From Firmicutes bacterium M10-2 (GTDB taxonomy: Bacteria > Bacillota_I > Bacilli_A > Erysipelotrichales > Erysipelotrichaceae): a DNA stretch of 64,000 bases. The position numbers were made by a program, and so were the translations under genes. The notes beneath the pieces were generated by a model. The model was not told where the DNA came from. It did no database searches and saw only the letters and a list, made by a program, of their open reading frames with translations. The stretch is from NCBI GenBank assembly GCA_000403415.2, contig KE159697.1, positions 105,476 through 169,475 on the forward strand. Direction: 5' to 3'. Shown here piece after piece: positions 44,030 through 54,542 of this stretch; position 1 is the stretch's first letter; each line of letters begins with the position of its first letter.

Positions 44030-45244
44030 CTATTTCGAGTTGTTTTTTGTCAAAAAATCCAAAGTCTTTCGTTGAATGATCTGAGGGCGAATCACATCGT
44101 CAGAAATGAACATTTGAAGTTGTTCTTTCGGCATACGATATACATTGCTCATGACTTCGTACTCTTGGGCAATTTCTTCTTGTGAAGCTTCAATCTGTTC
44201 TTTTTCGGCAATCGCAATCAAAATCAAAGCTTGTTTAATTTGCATGATTGCTTGCGGCTCGATTTGTTTTTTGAGATCTTCTTCTGTTGTTTGGGCCATC
44301 TCCAAATACTGATCGAACTGCATACCATATTGCTGAATTTGCTGTTTGAGCTGTCCGAGTTCCTGATCGACCTGCTGATCGATCATTGCTTGAGGAACAT
44401 CAACTTTTGCATCCTCAACAACTTTATCCAAAATCTCAAGAGCTTGTTTATTTTTCGCTTCTTGTTCTTTGACTTCATGCATATGTTCTTTGGCTGCTGC
44501 TTTGAAATCTTCGACCGTCTTTACATTTTCCATGCCTAATTTTTCAACAAATGCATCATTTAATTGCGGTTTTACTTTTTCCTGTACCGCATGGCAAGTA
44601 ATCTGGAACACAACAGGTGCTCCTGCCAAAGAAGGTTCAAAATAGTCTTCAGGGAAAGATACATTGACTTCTTTTTGTTCTTCTTTCTTGATTCCGATCA
44701 ATTGTTCTTCAAATCCCGGAATGAATGAATGAGAACCTAAAACCAAAGGATAGTTTTCGGCACTTCCTCCGTCAAACGGAACTCCGTCTTTGACACCGAT
44801 AAAGTCGATCAGTACTTGATCGTTTTCTTTAGCTGCCCGATCAACATCTTCCCACATTTCCTGCGAATTGACTTGCTGCATGACATATTCGAGAACTTCT
44901 TCATCGCTTACATTGACTTCTTCTTTCAATACATCGAATCCGGTGTATTTTCCCAGATCTACATCCGGAACTAATGTGCAGATAATCGTAATCAATACAT
45001 CTCCATCTTTTTCGTCTTTGAATTTTATTTCCGGCTGTGTCGCAAGCTTTAATCCTTCTTCCGTTACAGCTTCCTGAATCAGCTGCATTGCCTCGAATTG
45101 AAGAGCCGCTTCACGATTGGCTGCTTCATCTTCGGAACCTTGTTTTTCGGTAACTGTCTTGATTACTTCATCAAGATCTGCTTTTGCGACAACCGCTTCG
45201 ATCACAACTGTATCTTTATTTTCTTTTCTAAGTTTTTTATCCAT
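44030..45244 (-). CDS. Trigger-factor-like chaperone/PPIase without the ribosome-docking motif
   Basis: This 404-aa protein matches trigger factor in its FKBP-type PPIase domain (NDQVLIDFIGVKDGVPFDGG, LVLGSHSFIPGFEEQLIG) and its helical C-terminal chaperone domain (VDVPQAMIDQQVDQELGQLK). The N-terminal domain is short: between AKADLDEVIKTVTEK and EAMQLIQEAV the usual ribosome-binding GFRxGKxP loop is absent. It may therefore act off the ribosome, as a second trigger factor or folding factor. It has no signal peptide. The upstream open frame to 45301 has no ribosome site. A normal tig is expected elsewhere in the genome. Confidence 0.8.
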   Translation of the reverse strand: MDKKLRKENKDTVVIEAVVAKADLDEVIKTVTEKQGSEDEAANREAALQFEAMQLIQEAVTEEGLKLATQPEIKFKDEKDGDVLITIICTLVPDVDLGKYTGFDVLKEEVNVSDEEVLEYVMQQVNSQEMWEDVDRAAKENDQVLIDFIGVKDGVPFDGGSAENYPLVLGSHSFIPGFEEQLIGIKKEEQKEVNVSFPEDYFEPSLAGAPVVFQITCHAVQEKVKPQLNDAFVEKLGMENVKTVEDFKAAAKEHMHEVKEQEAKNKQALEILDKVVEDAKVDVPQAMIDQQVDQELGQLKQQIQQYGMQFDQYLEMAQTTEEDLKKQIEPQAIMQIKQALILIAIAEKEQIEASQEEIAQEYEVMSNVYRMPKEQLQMFISDDVIRPQIIQRKTLDFLTKNNSK

Positions 45245-45350
45245 GATGATCCATCTTCTTTCTATAAATTTATTATAAACACATTTACCAAAGCGTGACA
45301 ATTATTTGACTCATTTCACACCATACGTCCTACTTTGGGATAGCGGCGCT

Positions 45351-46862
<1,512 letters not shown>

Positions 46863-46884
46863 TTACGTCTTTTTTCATTCAAAA

Positions 46885-46904
46885 AAAGAAGCTTTCGCTT
46901 CTTC
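46885..46904 (-). terminator. Distal copy of the GH1 terminator hairpin (target-site duplication)
   Basis: This 20-bp direct repeat with arms GAAGC and GCTTC is followed on the minus strand by a seven-base T-tract. It is identical to 47096-47115. Confidence 0.8.
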
Positions 46905-47095
46905 CAGGCTGTTGACAAAGTCGATTTTTCAAATCGGCTTTGTCACAGCTTTTTATTTTTCTCCCACAAATGAATAAAAAAAGAGCAATTTGAGGTATTT
47001 AAGTACCTAATATTACTCTTTTTTTAGACCTTTTTACCCACTTTTATTTTATTGAAATTTAATTTTTTCAAAATAGGTAGTTTGTCAACACTCTG
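46905..47095. mobile_element. 191-bp MITE-like element, copy 2, inserted in a GH1 terminator
   Basis: It has the same length, orientation and, by eye, same sequence as copy 1 at 16563-16753, including the CAGGCTGTTGACAAA end and the internal hairpins. It is flanked by a 20-bp duplication of the terminator hairpin of the GH1 gene at 47121. The target sequence differs completely from that of copy 1 except for being a hairpin at a transcription terminator. Identity over 30 kb distance indicates recent movement or gene conversion. Confidence 0.85.
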
Positions 47096-47115
47096 AAAGA
47101 AGCTTTCGCTTCTTC
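47096..47115 (-). terminator. Proximal copy of the GH1 terminator hairpin, without T-tract
   Basis: Identical to 46885-46904. It lies five bases after the GH1 stop codon and runs directly into the element end on the minus strand, so the T-tract is missing. Confidence 0.75.
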
Positions 47116-47120
47116 GATTT

Positions 47121-48617
<1,497 letters not shown>

Positions 48618-48630
48618 TCACTGTAGCACA

Positions 48631-48644
48631 AGAAAGCGCTTTCC
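48631..48644 (-). promoter_or_regulatory. cre (CcpA) site upstream of the GH1 gene
   Basis: AGAAAGCGCTTTCC matches the palindromic cre consensus at 12 of 14 positions, including the central CG, and lies in the promoter region of the GH1 gene at 47121. Confidence 0.65.
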
Positions 48645-48672
48645 AAAAGAGGAAGTGCGAATGGGATCCGGG

Positions 48673-49320
48673 CTAACTTAAAGAACTTGCGTACTGAACA
48701 ATTCCGCTTTTCTTTGATAAAGCAACAAAACGGCCAACGAGTACAGCGGCCATGATCGTTCCTGCCCCAACTCCTTGAAAAGATCCGAAACAAACGATTG
48801 ATAAAATCCCGGAAATAAGCATCAAGCTCAGATCGAAACAATTCTTGATCGTGGCAAATGATTTATTCGTCACTTTGGTCATCGCATGGACGATTCCTTC
48901 TCCGGGAACCATGATGACTTGAGGGGCGACCTCCAAGCTCACACCAAATCCCAAAAAGGCACATCCTGCCACAAGGCAAACGATTTTACTGATCAAACGG
49001 CTTGGTTCAAGGAACACCAAGAGTGTCATTGCCAAATCAATTAATGCACTGAATACGATATTTACGATAATTTGAAACCACTGTATTCGTTCAAATTCTT
49101 TTTTCAATAAGATCATCTGAATCACAATAAACCCCATGTTGATCAAAAAAGTCCAGAGTCCAAAGGAAAGATGGGCAAATGACAGGGATAAAACATAAGG
49201 AACCGAAGAGATTGGACTGGTTCCTATTCCGGCTTTCGTGATAAGGGCAATCCCAAATGCATTGATTAATAAACCACATAGAAAAAGCGCATATCGTTTA
49301 ATCATTGTTTGATTCATCAT
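48673..49320 (-). CDS. YczE family membrane protein
   Basis: This 215-aa protein has five to six helices. It begins RYALFLCGLLINAFGIALITKAGIGTSPIS after a short hydrophilic stretch (only the pattern is given here) and includes GFGVSLEVAPQVIMVPGEG, a signature of the YczE/YitT-like group. The function is unknown; B. subtilis YczE affects surfactin/bacillaene synthesis. It overlaps the end of the marR gene, so the MarR protein probably regulates it. Starts at 49320 or 49317 follow GGAGGGG. Confidence 0.8.
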   Translation of the reverse strand: MMNQTMIKRYALFLCGLLINAFGIALITKAGIGTSPISSVPYVLSLSFAHLSFGLWTFLINMGFIVIQMILLKKEFERIQWFQIIVNIVFSALIDLAMTLLVFLEPSRLISKIVCLVAGCAFLGFGVSLEVAPQVIMVPGEGIVHAMTKVTNKSFATIKNCFDLSLMLISGILSIVCFGSFQGVGAGTIMAAVLVGRFVALSKKSGIVQYASSLS

Positions 49321-49735
49321 ATTTCCCCTCCATATTTTTTTGTACTTTGCGAAGCAATCGGAAAAGCTCGCCAACTTCTTCTTGCGAAAATTCGTTTAAA
49401 GCGATCCGATCAACGTTTGCTCCTGCTTCAATTACTTTTTCGGCAAGTTTCTTTCCTTTTTGGGTCAATTCGATCTGATGCGATCTTCGATCTTCCAGGC
49501 TGGCTCTTTTTACTACGAGTCCTTTTTCAATCATTCGATAGCATAGCGAAGTCATTGTTGATTTATCCTGACAACATATTTTTGAAATTTCTTTTGGAGT
49601 CAAACTTCCTCTTTCATAGAGGGTCTGCAATATTTTAGGCTGCCCCGGATAAAGGTCGAATGCAGCACAAAGAGCCACCATTTTTCGATTCGTTTGATAA
49701 AAGGTCTGCATCAACAAAAAATGAAATTGTTCCAT
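49298..49735 (-). CDS. MarR family transcriptional regulator
   Basis: This 145-aa winged-helix protein contains QPKILQTLYERGSLTPKEIS, the recognition helix DKSTMTSLCYRMIEKGLV, and the wing DRRSHQIELTQKGKKLAE. It is coupled to the yczE gene downstream by a 23-base overlap. Two perfect inverted repeats with an AGTTT/AAACT core lie directly upstream and are likely its own operators. AAGGAGG precedes the ATG. The ligand is unknown. Confidence 0.92.
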   Translation of the reverse strand: MEQFHFLLMQTFYQTNRKMVALCAAFDLYPGQPKILQTLYERGSLTPKEISKICCQDKSTMTSLCYRMIEKGLVVKRASLEDRRSHQIELTQKGKKLAEKVIEAGANVDRIALNEFSQEEVGELFRLLRKVQKNMEGKYDESNND

Positions 49736-49747
49736 ATATCCTCCTTG

Positions 49748-49808
49748 AAAATAGTTTTAATTCAAACTATTTTATCTTACTCTTTATTTAGTTTGTATGC
49801 AAACTAAA
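49748..49808. promoter_or_regulatory. Two MarR-type operators
   Basis: Operator 1 (49748-49773): AAAATAGTTT and AAACTATTTT arms, six-base centre. Operator 2 (49787-49808): TTTAGTTTG and CAAACTAAA arms, four-base centre. Both contain AGTTT/AAACT and lie between marR and the divergent YoaK gene, 12-73 bases upstream of marR. Confidence 0.75.
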
Positions 49809-49870
49809 TTGAAACCGTTTTCTTAAAAATTCATCCGCAAAAATCCGAAAACATGAGTATAATGAGAGGC

Positions 49871-50674
49871 ATGAACGAAAAAATAAAAAAAATCAATCAA
49901 CAAATCGACGAAGAAATGGAAGAAGAAGAAACCGAAGAGACAAAAGAAATAGAAGAAGAAAATTCTTTTGATCTTGAATTTCTGGAATGTGAAAAAAGGC
50001 ATGTTTTTTTAATCTTGATGTTTGTGGGCGGCTTTTACGGAGCCTATACATATTCTATTCGCGGTGGTGTATTCTGCAATGCACAAACAGCCAACTTTGT
50101 TTTATTTGCGATGTCGATAGGAAACGGTCAATTAATGAAAGGACTTTATTATTTGGTTCCGATGACCGCCTATTTGTTAGGAACCATCGTATCGGAAGCC
50201 CTTCCTTCCCCGATTAAGCGACATCACATATTTCGCTGGGATACCCTCTTGATTGCGATTGAAATTCTCGCAGTCATCCTTTTAGGGTTTATTCCGGATA
50301 GTGCTCCTTTTCAGATTACTCAGATCACGATCAATATTCTTTGTTCAATGCAGTATAATACATTTCGGCAAGCACGCGGCATTCCGATGGCTACGACATT
50401 TTGCACCAACCATGTGCGTCAACTTGGAATTCATATTGTCAAAGCGATCAAGCATCCGGAAAACAAAGGATTTTCCAATCGGGCCATTCTCCATTTGGGA
50501 ATGCTGCTCATCTTTATTTGCGGTGGTGCTGTATCCGCTTGGTTGTGTTCCGTTTTTTCGGGAAAAGCGATTTGGTTTGCGCTCATTCCTCTGATTTTTT
50601 TATTTGTACAACTTGTTTATGCGGATCTGATCAAAGAAAAAGAAGTCTTAGATATGACCCCGAAAGGTCATTAA
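49871..50674 (+). CDS. Yo-aK type DUF1275 membrane protein
   Basis: This roughly 267-aa protein has a very acidic N-terminal segment (EEMEEEETEETKEIEEEN) followed by six helices of the YoaK/DUF1275 type: GGFYGAYTYSIRGGVFCNAQ, TANFVLFAMSIG and MQYNTFRQARGIPMATTFCT are family hallmarks. The function is unknown. A TATAAT at 49858-49863 lies only eight bases before the chosen ATG, so the mRNA could be leaderless; ATGs at 49853 and 49862 and a later one at 49916 are alternatives. It is divergent from marR across the two operators and may be MarR-controlled. Confidence 0.8.
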   Translation: MNEKIKKINQQIDEEMEEEETEETKEIEEENSFDLEFLECEKRHVFLILMFVGGFYGAYTYSIRGGVFCNAQTANFVLFAMSIGNGQLMKGLYYLVPMTAYLLGTIVSEALPSPIKRHHIFRWDTLLIAIEILAVILLGFIPDSAPFQITQITINILCSMQYNTFRQARGIPMATTFCTNHVRQLGIHIVKAIKHPENKGFSNRAILHLGMLLIFICGGAVSAWLCSVFSGKAIWFALIPLIFLFVQLVYADLIKEKEVLDMTPKGH

Positions 50675-50688
50675 GACTTCTTTTTTTT
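50643..50688 (+). terminator. Terminator embedded in the 3' end of the DUF1275 gene
   Basis: AAGTCTTA and TAAGACTT outer arms and ATGACC/GGTCAT inner arms are followed by eight T residues. The stop codon is inside the 3' arm, so the last codons double as terminator. Confidence 0.8.
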
Positions 50689-50804
50689 CGCATATATGAA
50701 ACAAAAAGATTTTTTGTGTTTATGCGCATATACAGAAGATTCTATCCCCTTACTTCCATTGTACGCTTTTATTTTGAAATCTCTACCCTAAAATCGCGTT
50801 TTTT

Positions 50805-51830
50805 TCAACTTTTTGCTTCTTTTTTCGATTTTTCTCCCCAAAATCGCTCTTTTTGCTTTTTGCTCAATTTGTCCATATAGGTTTGCTTGCATTGAACAAA
50901 TTCATCCAGATCCATAAGAATGTGGAACAAATAAGCTCGGCTTTCAAATTCTTCCCGCGTTTTGGGCAAAGGTTCTTCCTCCATTGCCTTTAATAAGTGA
51001 CGAAGCTCCTTTTGCTGTTTGTACGGCGCATTGGTTTCGGTTACATATCGTGCAAGATAGCGAATATAATGTACGACGATTTTGGTTTGCTCAGGCTGCA
51101 TAGGCATATGGGAAAGCTCCCATACTATATTTTTCAGCCTATGGCTTTGCATGAACCGCATTCGAAAATAATTCACATAATAATTCGTATGCCTGGAAAA
51201 TGTGTTTTCTTCAAAGTCTTTGGCAAGATCATACGCCTGCCGTAAAGTTTCTTCGTATGTTTCCAAGCTGACTTTCCGATCAGAGCTGTCGGAAAGATAA
51301 TCGGCAATCTGACCTAAAAGATCGATAAGTTTCTGTTCGCTTTCTTTAACATACAAGCCTAATTGTTTTTGTACTGCATGTTTTGTATACAATTGATTGA
51401 TGATCAAAGCACAAAGCACGCCGATCAATACAATCAAAAACTCATGAATGATCATTTCCACGCTAAAATCCGTATAGGTCATGAAATGAGAACAAATGAC
51501 TCCATTCACCGCAAGCGTGGACATGAGATTGAACGCTTTGCAAAACCAGTATAAAAAGGCCATACCGATCCCAAATGATATTATAGGTTGTCTGCACAAT
51601 GTATAGACAAACCAAGAAATAAAAACAGTTACAAAATAAGTCAAAAGGCGGTATAAGGTCAGCCGAAGCGTATCCCATCGGCTTGAAAGAAGCGTAATCA
51701 GTGCAATGCTTCCTGCAGCATACGGTGTCATGATGTTCAATTGTTCACAAATAAGGACGGCTGCCATACTGCCAAGGAACAATTTGAATCCGATGAATAA
51801 CGTTTGTTTTTGGTTAAAGGACAAATGCAT
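50805..51830 (-). CDS. Aromatic acid exporter family member 1 (YqjA-like, ArAE_1)
   Basis: This 341-aa protein has four to five N-terminal helices (GFKLFLGSMAAVLICEQLNI, MTPYAAGSIALITLLSS) and a C-terminal cytosolic helical domain of about 180 residues with RLKNIVWELSHMPM and TREEFESRAYLFHILMDLDEF. This is the ArAE_1 plus ArAE_1_C layout of B. subtilis YqjA. Such proteins are thought to form oligomeric exporters. It lies four bases downstream of an SDR gene, so the two are likely co-expressed. It ends with a Lys-rich tail. Confidence 0.82.
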   Translation of the reverse strand: MHLSFNQKQTLFIGFKLFLGSMAAVLICEQLNIMTPYAAGSIALITLLSSRWDTLRLTLYRLLTYFVTVFISWFVYTLCRQPIISFGIGMAFLYWFCKAFNLMSTLAVNGVICSHFMTYTDFSVEMIIHEFLIVLIGVLCALIINQLYTKHAVQKQLGLYVKESEQKLIDLLGQIADYLSDSSDRKVSLETYEETLRQAYDLAKDFEENTFSRHTNYYVNYFRMRFMQSHRLKNIVWELSHMPMQPEQTKIVVHYIRYLARYVTETNAPYKQQKELRHLLKAMEEEPLPKTREEFESRAYLFHILMDLDEFVQCKQTYMDKLSKKQKERFWGEKSKKEAKS

Positions 51831-51834
51831 AATA

Positions 51835-52632
51835 TTACGGACGTTGACCCAAACCTCCCTCTAAGGTAATCGTTTCTCCGGTCATATATTTCAATGATGA
51901 AGACATCAAGGTAACGCACGCTTTTCCGATATCATTCATCGGATCGCCGAAATATCCTATTGGCGGCATATGAACGTTTTTCTCATACGCTTGCGGATAT
52001 TGTTCTTTGAATTTTTCCAGTTGACCGGTCCATGCCAGCGGACAAACAATATTTACATTGATTCCGTCTTTGGCCCATTCTGTGGCGGCTACACGGGAAA
52101 GTCCGCGAATGCCTTCTTTTGCGGCAGCATAGCTGCATTGTCCCTGGTTTCCGAACAAAGCGGCTCCCGATCCGAAATTAATGACCGATCCTTTTGTTTT
52201 TTTCAAATAAGGATAAGCGGCTTTCATATAAAAATACGTTGCATAAAGTCCGGAATAGATCGCAAGATCAAATTGTTCGAGCGTTTGCTCTTGCAATGAA
52301 ACTCCGGAAGCGCTCGCTTGAGCACAATTGACGAGTCCGTCGATTTGTCCGAATGTCTTGATTGTTTCGTCAATAACATGCTGTACGGTCGCCTGATTGT
52401 CTTTTCCGGCTTCTACATCGGCTTGAACAGGCAAAACACAAACTCCGTATTGAGCTTCGATATTTTTCTTTGCCTCATTCAGCTTGTCCGTATTTCTTCC
52501 GGTAATGACAATATTCCATCCTTCTTGAGCGAAGGCGCAAGCGACACCGTAACCGATCGCCCCGGGACGTCCGTTGCTTAACAAAACGCATCCTCCCCCG
52601 GTAACAATCACTGTTTTTCGTTGCGTTTCCAT
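51835..52632 (-). CDS. Short-chain dehydrogenase with an extended glycine-rich loop
   Basis: This 265-aa Rossmann-fold oxidoreductase has catalytic YAAAKEG, Ser in NFGSGAALFG, NCAQAS in place of NNAG, and C-terminal TGETITLEGG. The cofactor loop is unusual: between TGGG and AIGYGVACAF about eight extra residues (CVLLSNGRPG) are inserted compared with TGxxxGIG. The Met at 52632 is better placed than the upstream one. The substrate is unknown. It precedes the ArAE exporter gene by four bases and is divergent from the HD gene. Confidence 0.82.
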   Translation of the reverse strand: METQRKTVIVTGGGCVLLSNGRPGAIGYGVACAFAQEGWNIVITGRNTDKLNEAKKNIEAQYGVCVLPVQADVEAGKDNQATVQHVIDETIKTFGQIDGLVNCAQASASGVSLQEQTLEQFDLAIYSGLYATYFYMKAAYPYLKKTKGSVINFGSGAALFGNQGQCSYAAAKEGIRGLSRVAATEWAKDGINVNIVCPLAWTGQLEKFKEQYPQAYEKNVHMPPIGYFGDPMNDIGKACVTLMSSSLKYMTGETITLEGGLGQRP

Positions 52633-52706
52633 ATTTGGTACCTCACTTTTTTCCACATTATCATGATTTTAGGATACAATCAAATTAAACGTTGGAGGAG
52701 AAAAGG

Positions 52707-53303
52707 ATGAATGAAGAGCGTCGACTACAAGCACAAATTAATTTTTCGAAAGAAATCGATAAGGAAAAACAAATCGAAAGAAAGACTTTGATTTCAGGTG
52801 CTTCTCGCTTTGAAAATGATGCCGAGCATGCTTGGCATGCCGCATTGATGGCTATCGTACTGCATGAATACGCAAACGAAGAAATTGATCTTTTAAAAAC
52901 GGTTTGTATGCTTTTGATCCATGATATCGTGGAAATTGATGCAGGTGACACCTATGCTTATGATGAGCAAGGACAGATCAATCATTACGAACGAGAAGAA
53001 AAAGCGGCCAATCGAATTTTCGGTCTACTTCCCGATGACCAAAAGAAACAGTTTATCGCATTATGGAAAGAGTTTGAGGAACGTTCAAGCGCGGAGGCCC
53101 GCTTTGCACGCTGCTTGGATAACTTTCAACCGACGATGCTCAATGATGCGACCGGCGGTGAAATGTGGAAACGAAACGAAATCAAACTTTCTCAAGTTCT
53201 GAAACGTAACGAGCCATCTAAAACGGGATCTCAAACTCTTTGGGATTATGCGTTGGAGCAATTTATTACGCCTCATATTGGCAAAGAATTAAAAAATGAA
53301 TAA
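52707..53303 (+). CDS. HD domain hydrolase (YfbR/HDDC2-like)
   Basis: This 198-aa protein has the HD metal site: DAEHAWHAALMAI (first His), LLIHDIVEIDAGDT (His-Asp) and a later Asp in CLDNFQPTML. YfbR/HDDC2 proteins are 5'-deoxynucleotidases with this arrangement, but other phosphohydrolase activities are possible. The start at 52707 follows GGAGGAGAAAAGG. The gene is divergent from the SDR and followed by DAHP synthase with its own promoter. Confidence 0.85.
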   Translation: MNEERRLQAQINFSKEIDKEKQIERKTLISGASRFENDAEHAWHAALMAIVLHEYANEEIDLLKTVCMLLIHDIVEIDAGDTYAYDEQGQINHYEREEKAANRIFGLLPDDQKKQFIALWKEFEERSSAEARFARCLDNFQPTMLNDATGGEMWKRNEIKLSQVLKRNEPSKTGSQTLWDYALEQFITPHIGKELKNE

Positions 53304-53370
53304 ATTTTCATTATTTTCAATTTGTTTCATCTTTTGTATAATAGATGAGTCGAATTAAGGAGAGATTATT

Positions 53371-54402
53371 ATGTCATTTACTATCAATCATGAACTTCCC
53401 AGTCCGGATGTCTTGAAAGAGCTTATTCCGCTTGATGAAAGATCCAGGCAAGTCAAGGAAACACGAGATCAGGAAATCAAAGATATATTTACAGGAAAAT
53501 CGGATAAATTTATTTTAATTGTCGGACCATGCTCTGCTGATAACCCGGAAACGGTGATCGAATATGTGCATCGTTTAAAAAGCATTGAAGAGAAGATCAA
53601 AGATAAAATTTTGATCATTCCTCGTGTGTATACGAACAAGCCGAGAACGACGGGAGATGGCTACAAAGGAATGCTTCATCAACCGGATCCAAACGAACCA
53701 AGTGACTTGTTGTCGGGAATCATGACAATTCGGCGCATGCATTTGAGAATCTTGCAGGAAACCGGTCTTTCTGCGGCCGATGAAATGCTGTATCCAAGCA
53801 ACCGTGATTATTTAAATGATTTGCTCAGTTATGAAGCGGTGGGTGCACGCTCTGTCGAAAACCAGCAGCATCGCTTAGTTGCCAGCGGAGCGGACAATCC
53901 GGTGGGAATGAAAAATCCGACCAGCGGTGATTTCTCGGTCATGATCAATTCGGTCACCGCAGCGCAGCATCCGCATAATTTCATTCATCGTTTATATGAT
54001 GTAGAAACAAGCGGCAATCCGTTGGCCCATACGATTTTACGTGGTGGTGTCGATAAATTCGGTACAGCGATTCCAAATTATCATTATGAAGATTTGATGC
54101 GTCTTTTGAATGAATACAAAAAAACAGACCTCAAAAACCCTGCTGTCATCGTGGATTGCAATCACTACAATTCCGGGAAAAAGTACAAGGAGCAAATTCG
54201 CATAGCCAAAGAAGTGCTTCATTCGAGAAACTACAATCCGGAATTAAAAGATCTTGTAAAAGGATTAATGATAGAAAGCTATTTGGAAGAAGGACGCCAA
54301 GATATTTGCGAAGATATGGTTCCGGGAAAATCCATCACAGATCCTTGCCTTGGCTGGGAAGATACGGAACGGCTTATTTACGAAATTTACGAAAAATGCT
54401 GA
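53371..54402 (+). CDS. aroF: 3-deoxy-7-phosphoheptulonate synthase (class I DAHP synthase)
   Basis: It condenses phosphoenolpyruvate and erythrose-4-phosphate in the first step of the shikimate pathway. The 343-aa protein has VGPCSADNPE (metal Cys), RVYTNKPRTTGDGYKG, GARSVENQQHR, DCNHYNSGK (metal His), IESYLEEGRQD (Glu) and ITDPCLGWEDTE (Asp). It is of the AroF/AroG/AroH type, which is usually feedback-inhibited by an aromatic amino acid; which one cannot be told. TTGTATAAT lies upstream and AAGGAGAG before the ATG. It is followed by a terminator. The symbol is by family. Confidence 0.95.
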   Translation: MSFTINHELPSPDVLKELIPLDERSRQVKETRDQEIKDIFTGKSDKFILIVGPCSADNPETVIEYVHRLKSIEEKIKDKILIIPRVYTNKPRTTGDGYKGMLHQPDPNEPSDLLSGIMTIRRMHLRILQETGLSAADEMLYPSNRDYLNDLLSYEAVGARSVENQQHRLVASGADNPVGMKNPTSGDFSVMINSVTAAQHPHNFIHRLYDVETSGNPLAHTILRGGVDKFGTAIPNYHYEDLMRLLNEYKKTDLKNPAVIVDCNHYNSGKKYKEQIRIAKEVLHSRNYNPELKDLVKGLMIESYLEEGRQDICEDMVPGKSITDPCLGWEDTERLIYEIYEKC

Positions 54403-54404
54403 GA

Positions 54405-54440
54405 TCAGGATCGTTGTCACATAGACTCGATCCTTTTTTT
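54405..54440 (+). terminator. Intrinsic terminator after aroF
   Basis: AGGATCG and CGATCCT arms followed by TTTTTTT. Confidence 0.85.
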
Positions 54441-54507
54441 CAGCGGTTTCTTCTCTGCAATTTTCCGTTTTCGTGCCTTATGCAACATAACTTTCTGCTG
54501 AAAAACT

Positions 54508-54527
54508 TATAATGTTGTTTAAAACAA
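54508..54527 (+). promoter_or_regulatory. hcp promoter -10 and overlapping palindrome
   Basis: TATAAT (54508-54513) is followed by the dyad TTGTTTAAAACAA (54515-54527) at the expected transcription start. Repressor binding there would block hcp. The motif is Rex-like (TTGT...ACAA), and Rex or a nitrosative-stress regulator is plausible. Confidence 0.5.
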
Positions 54528-54542
54528 ATAAGGAGGAAAAAG

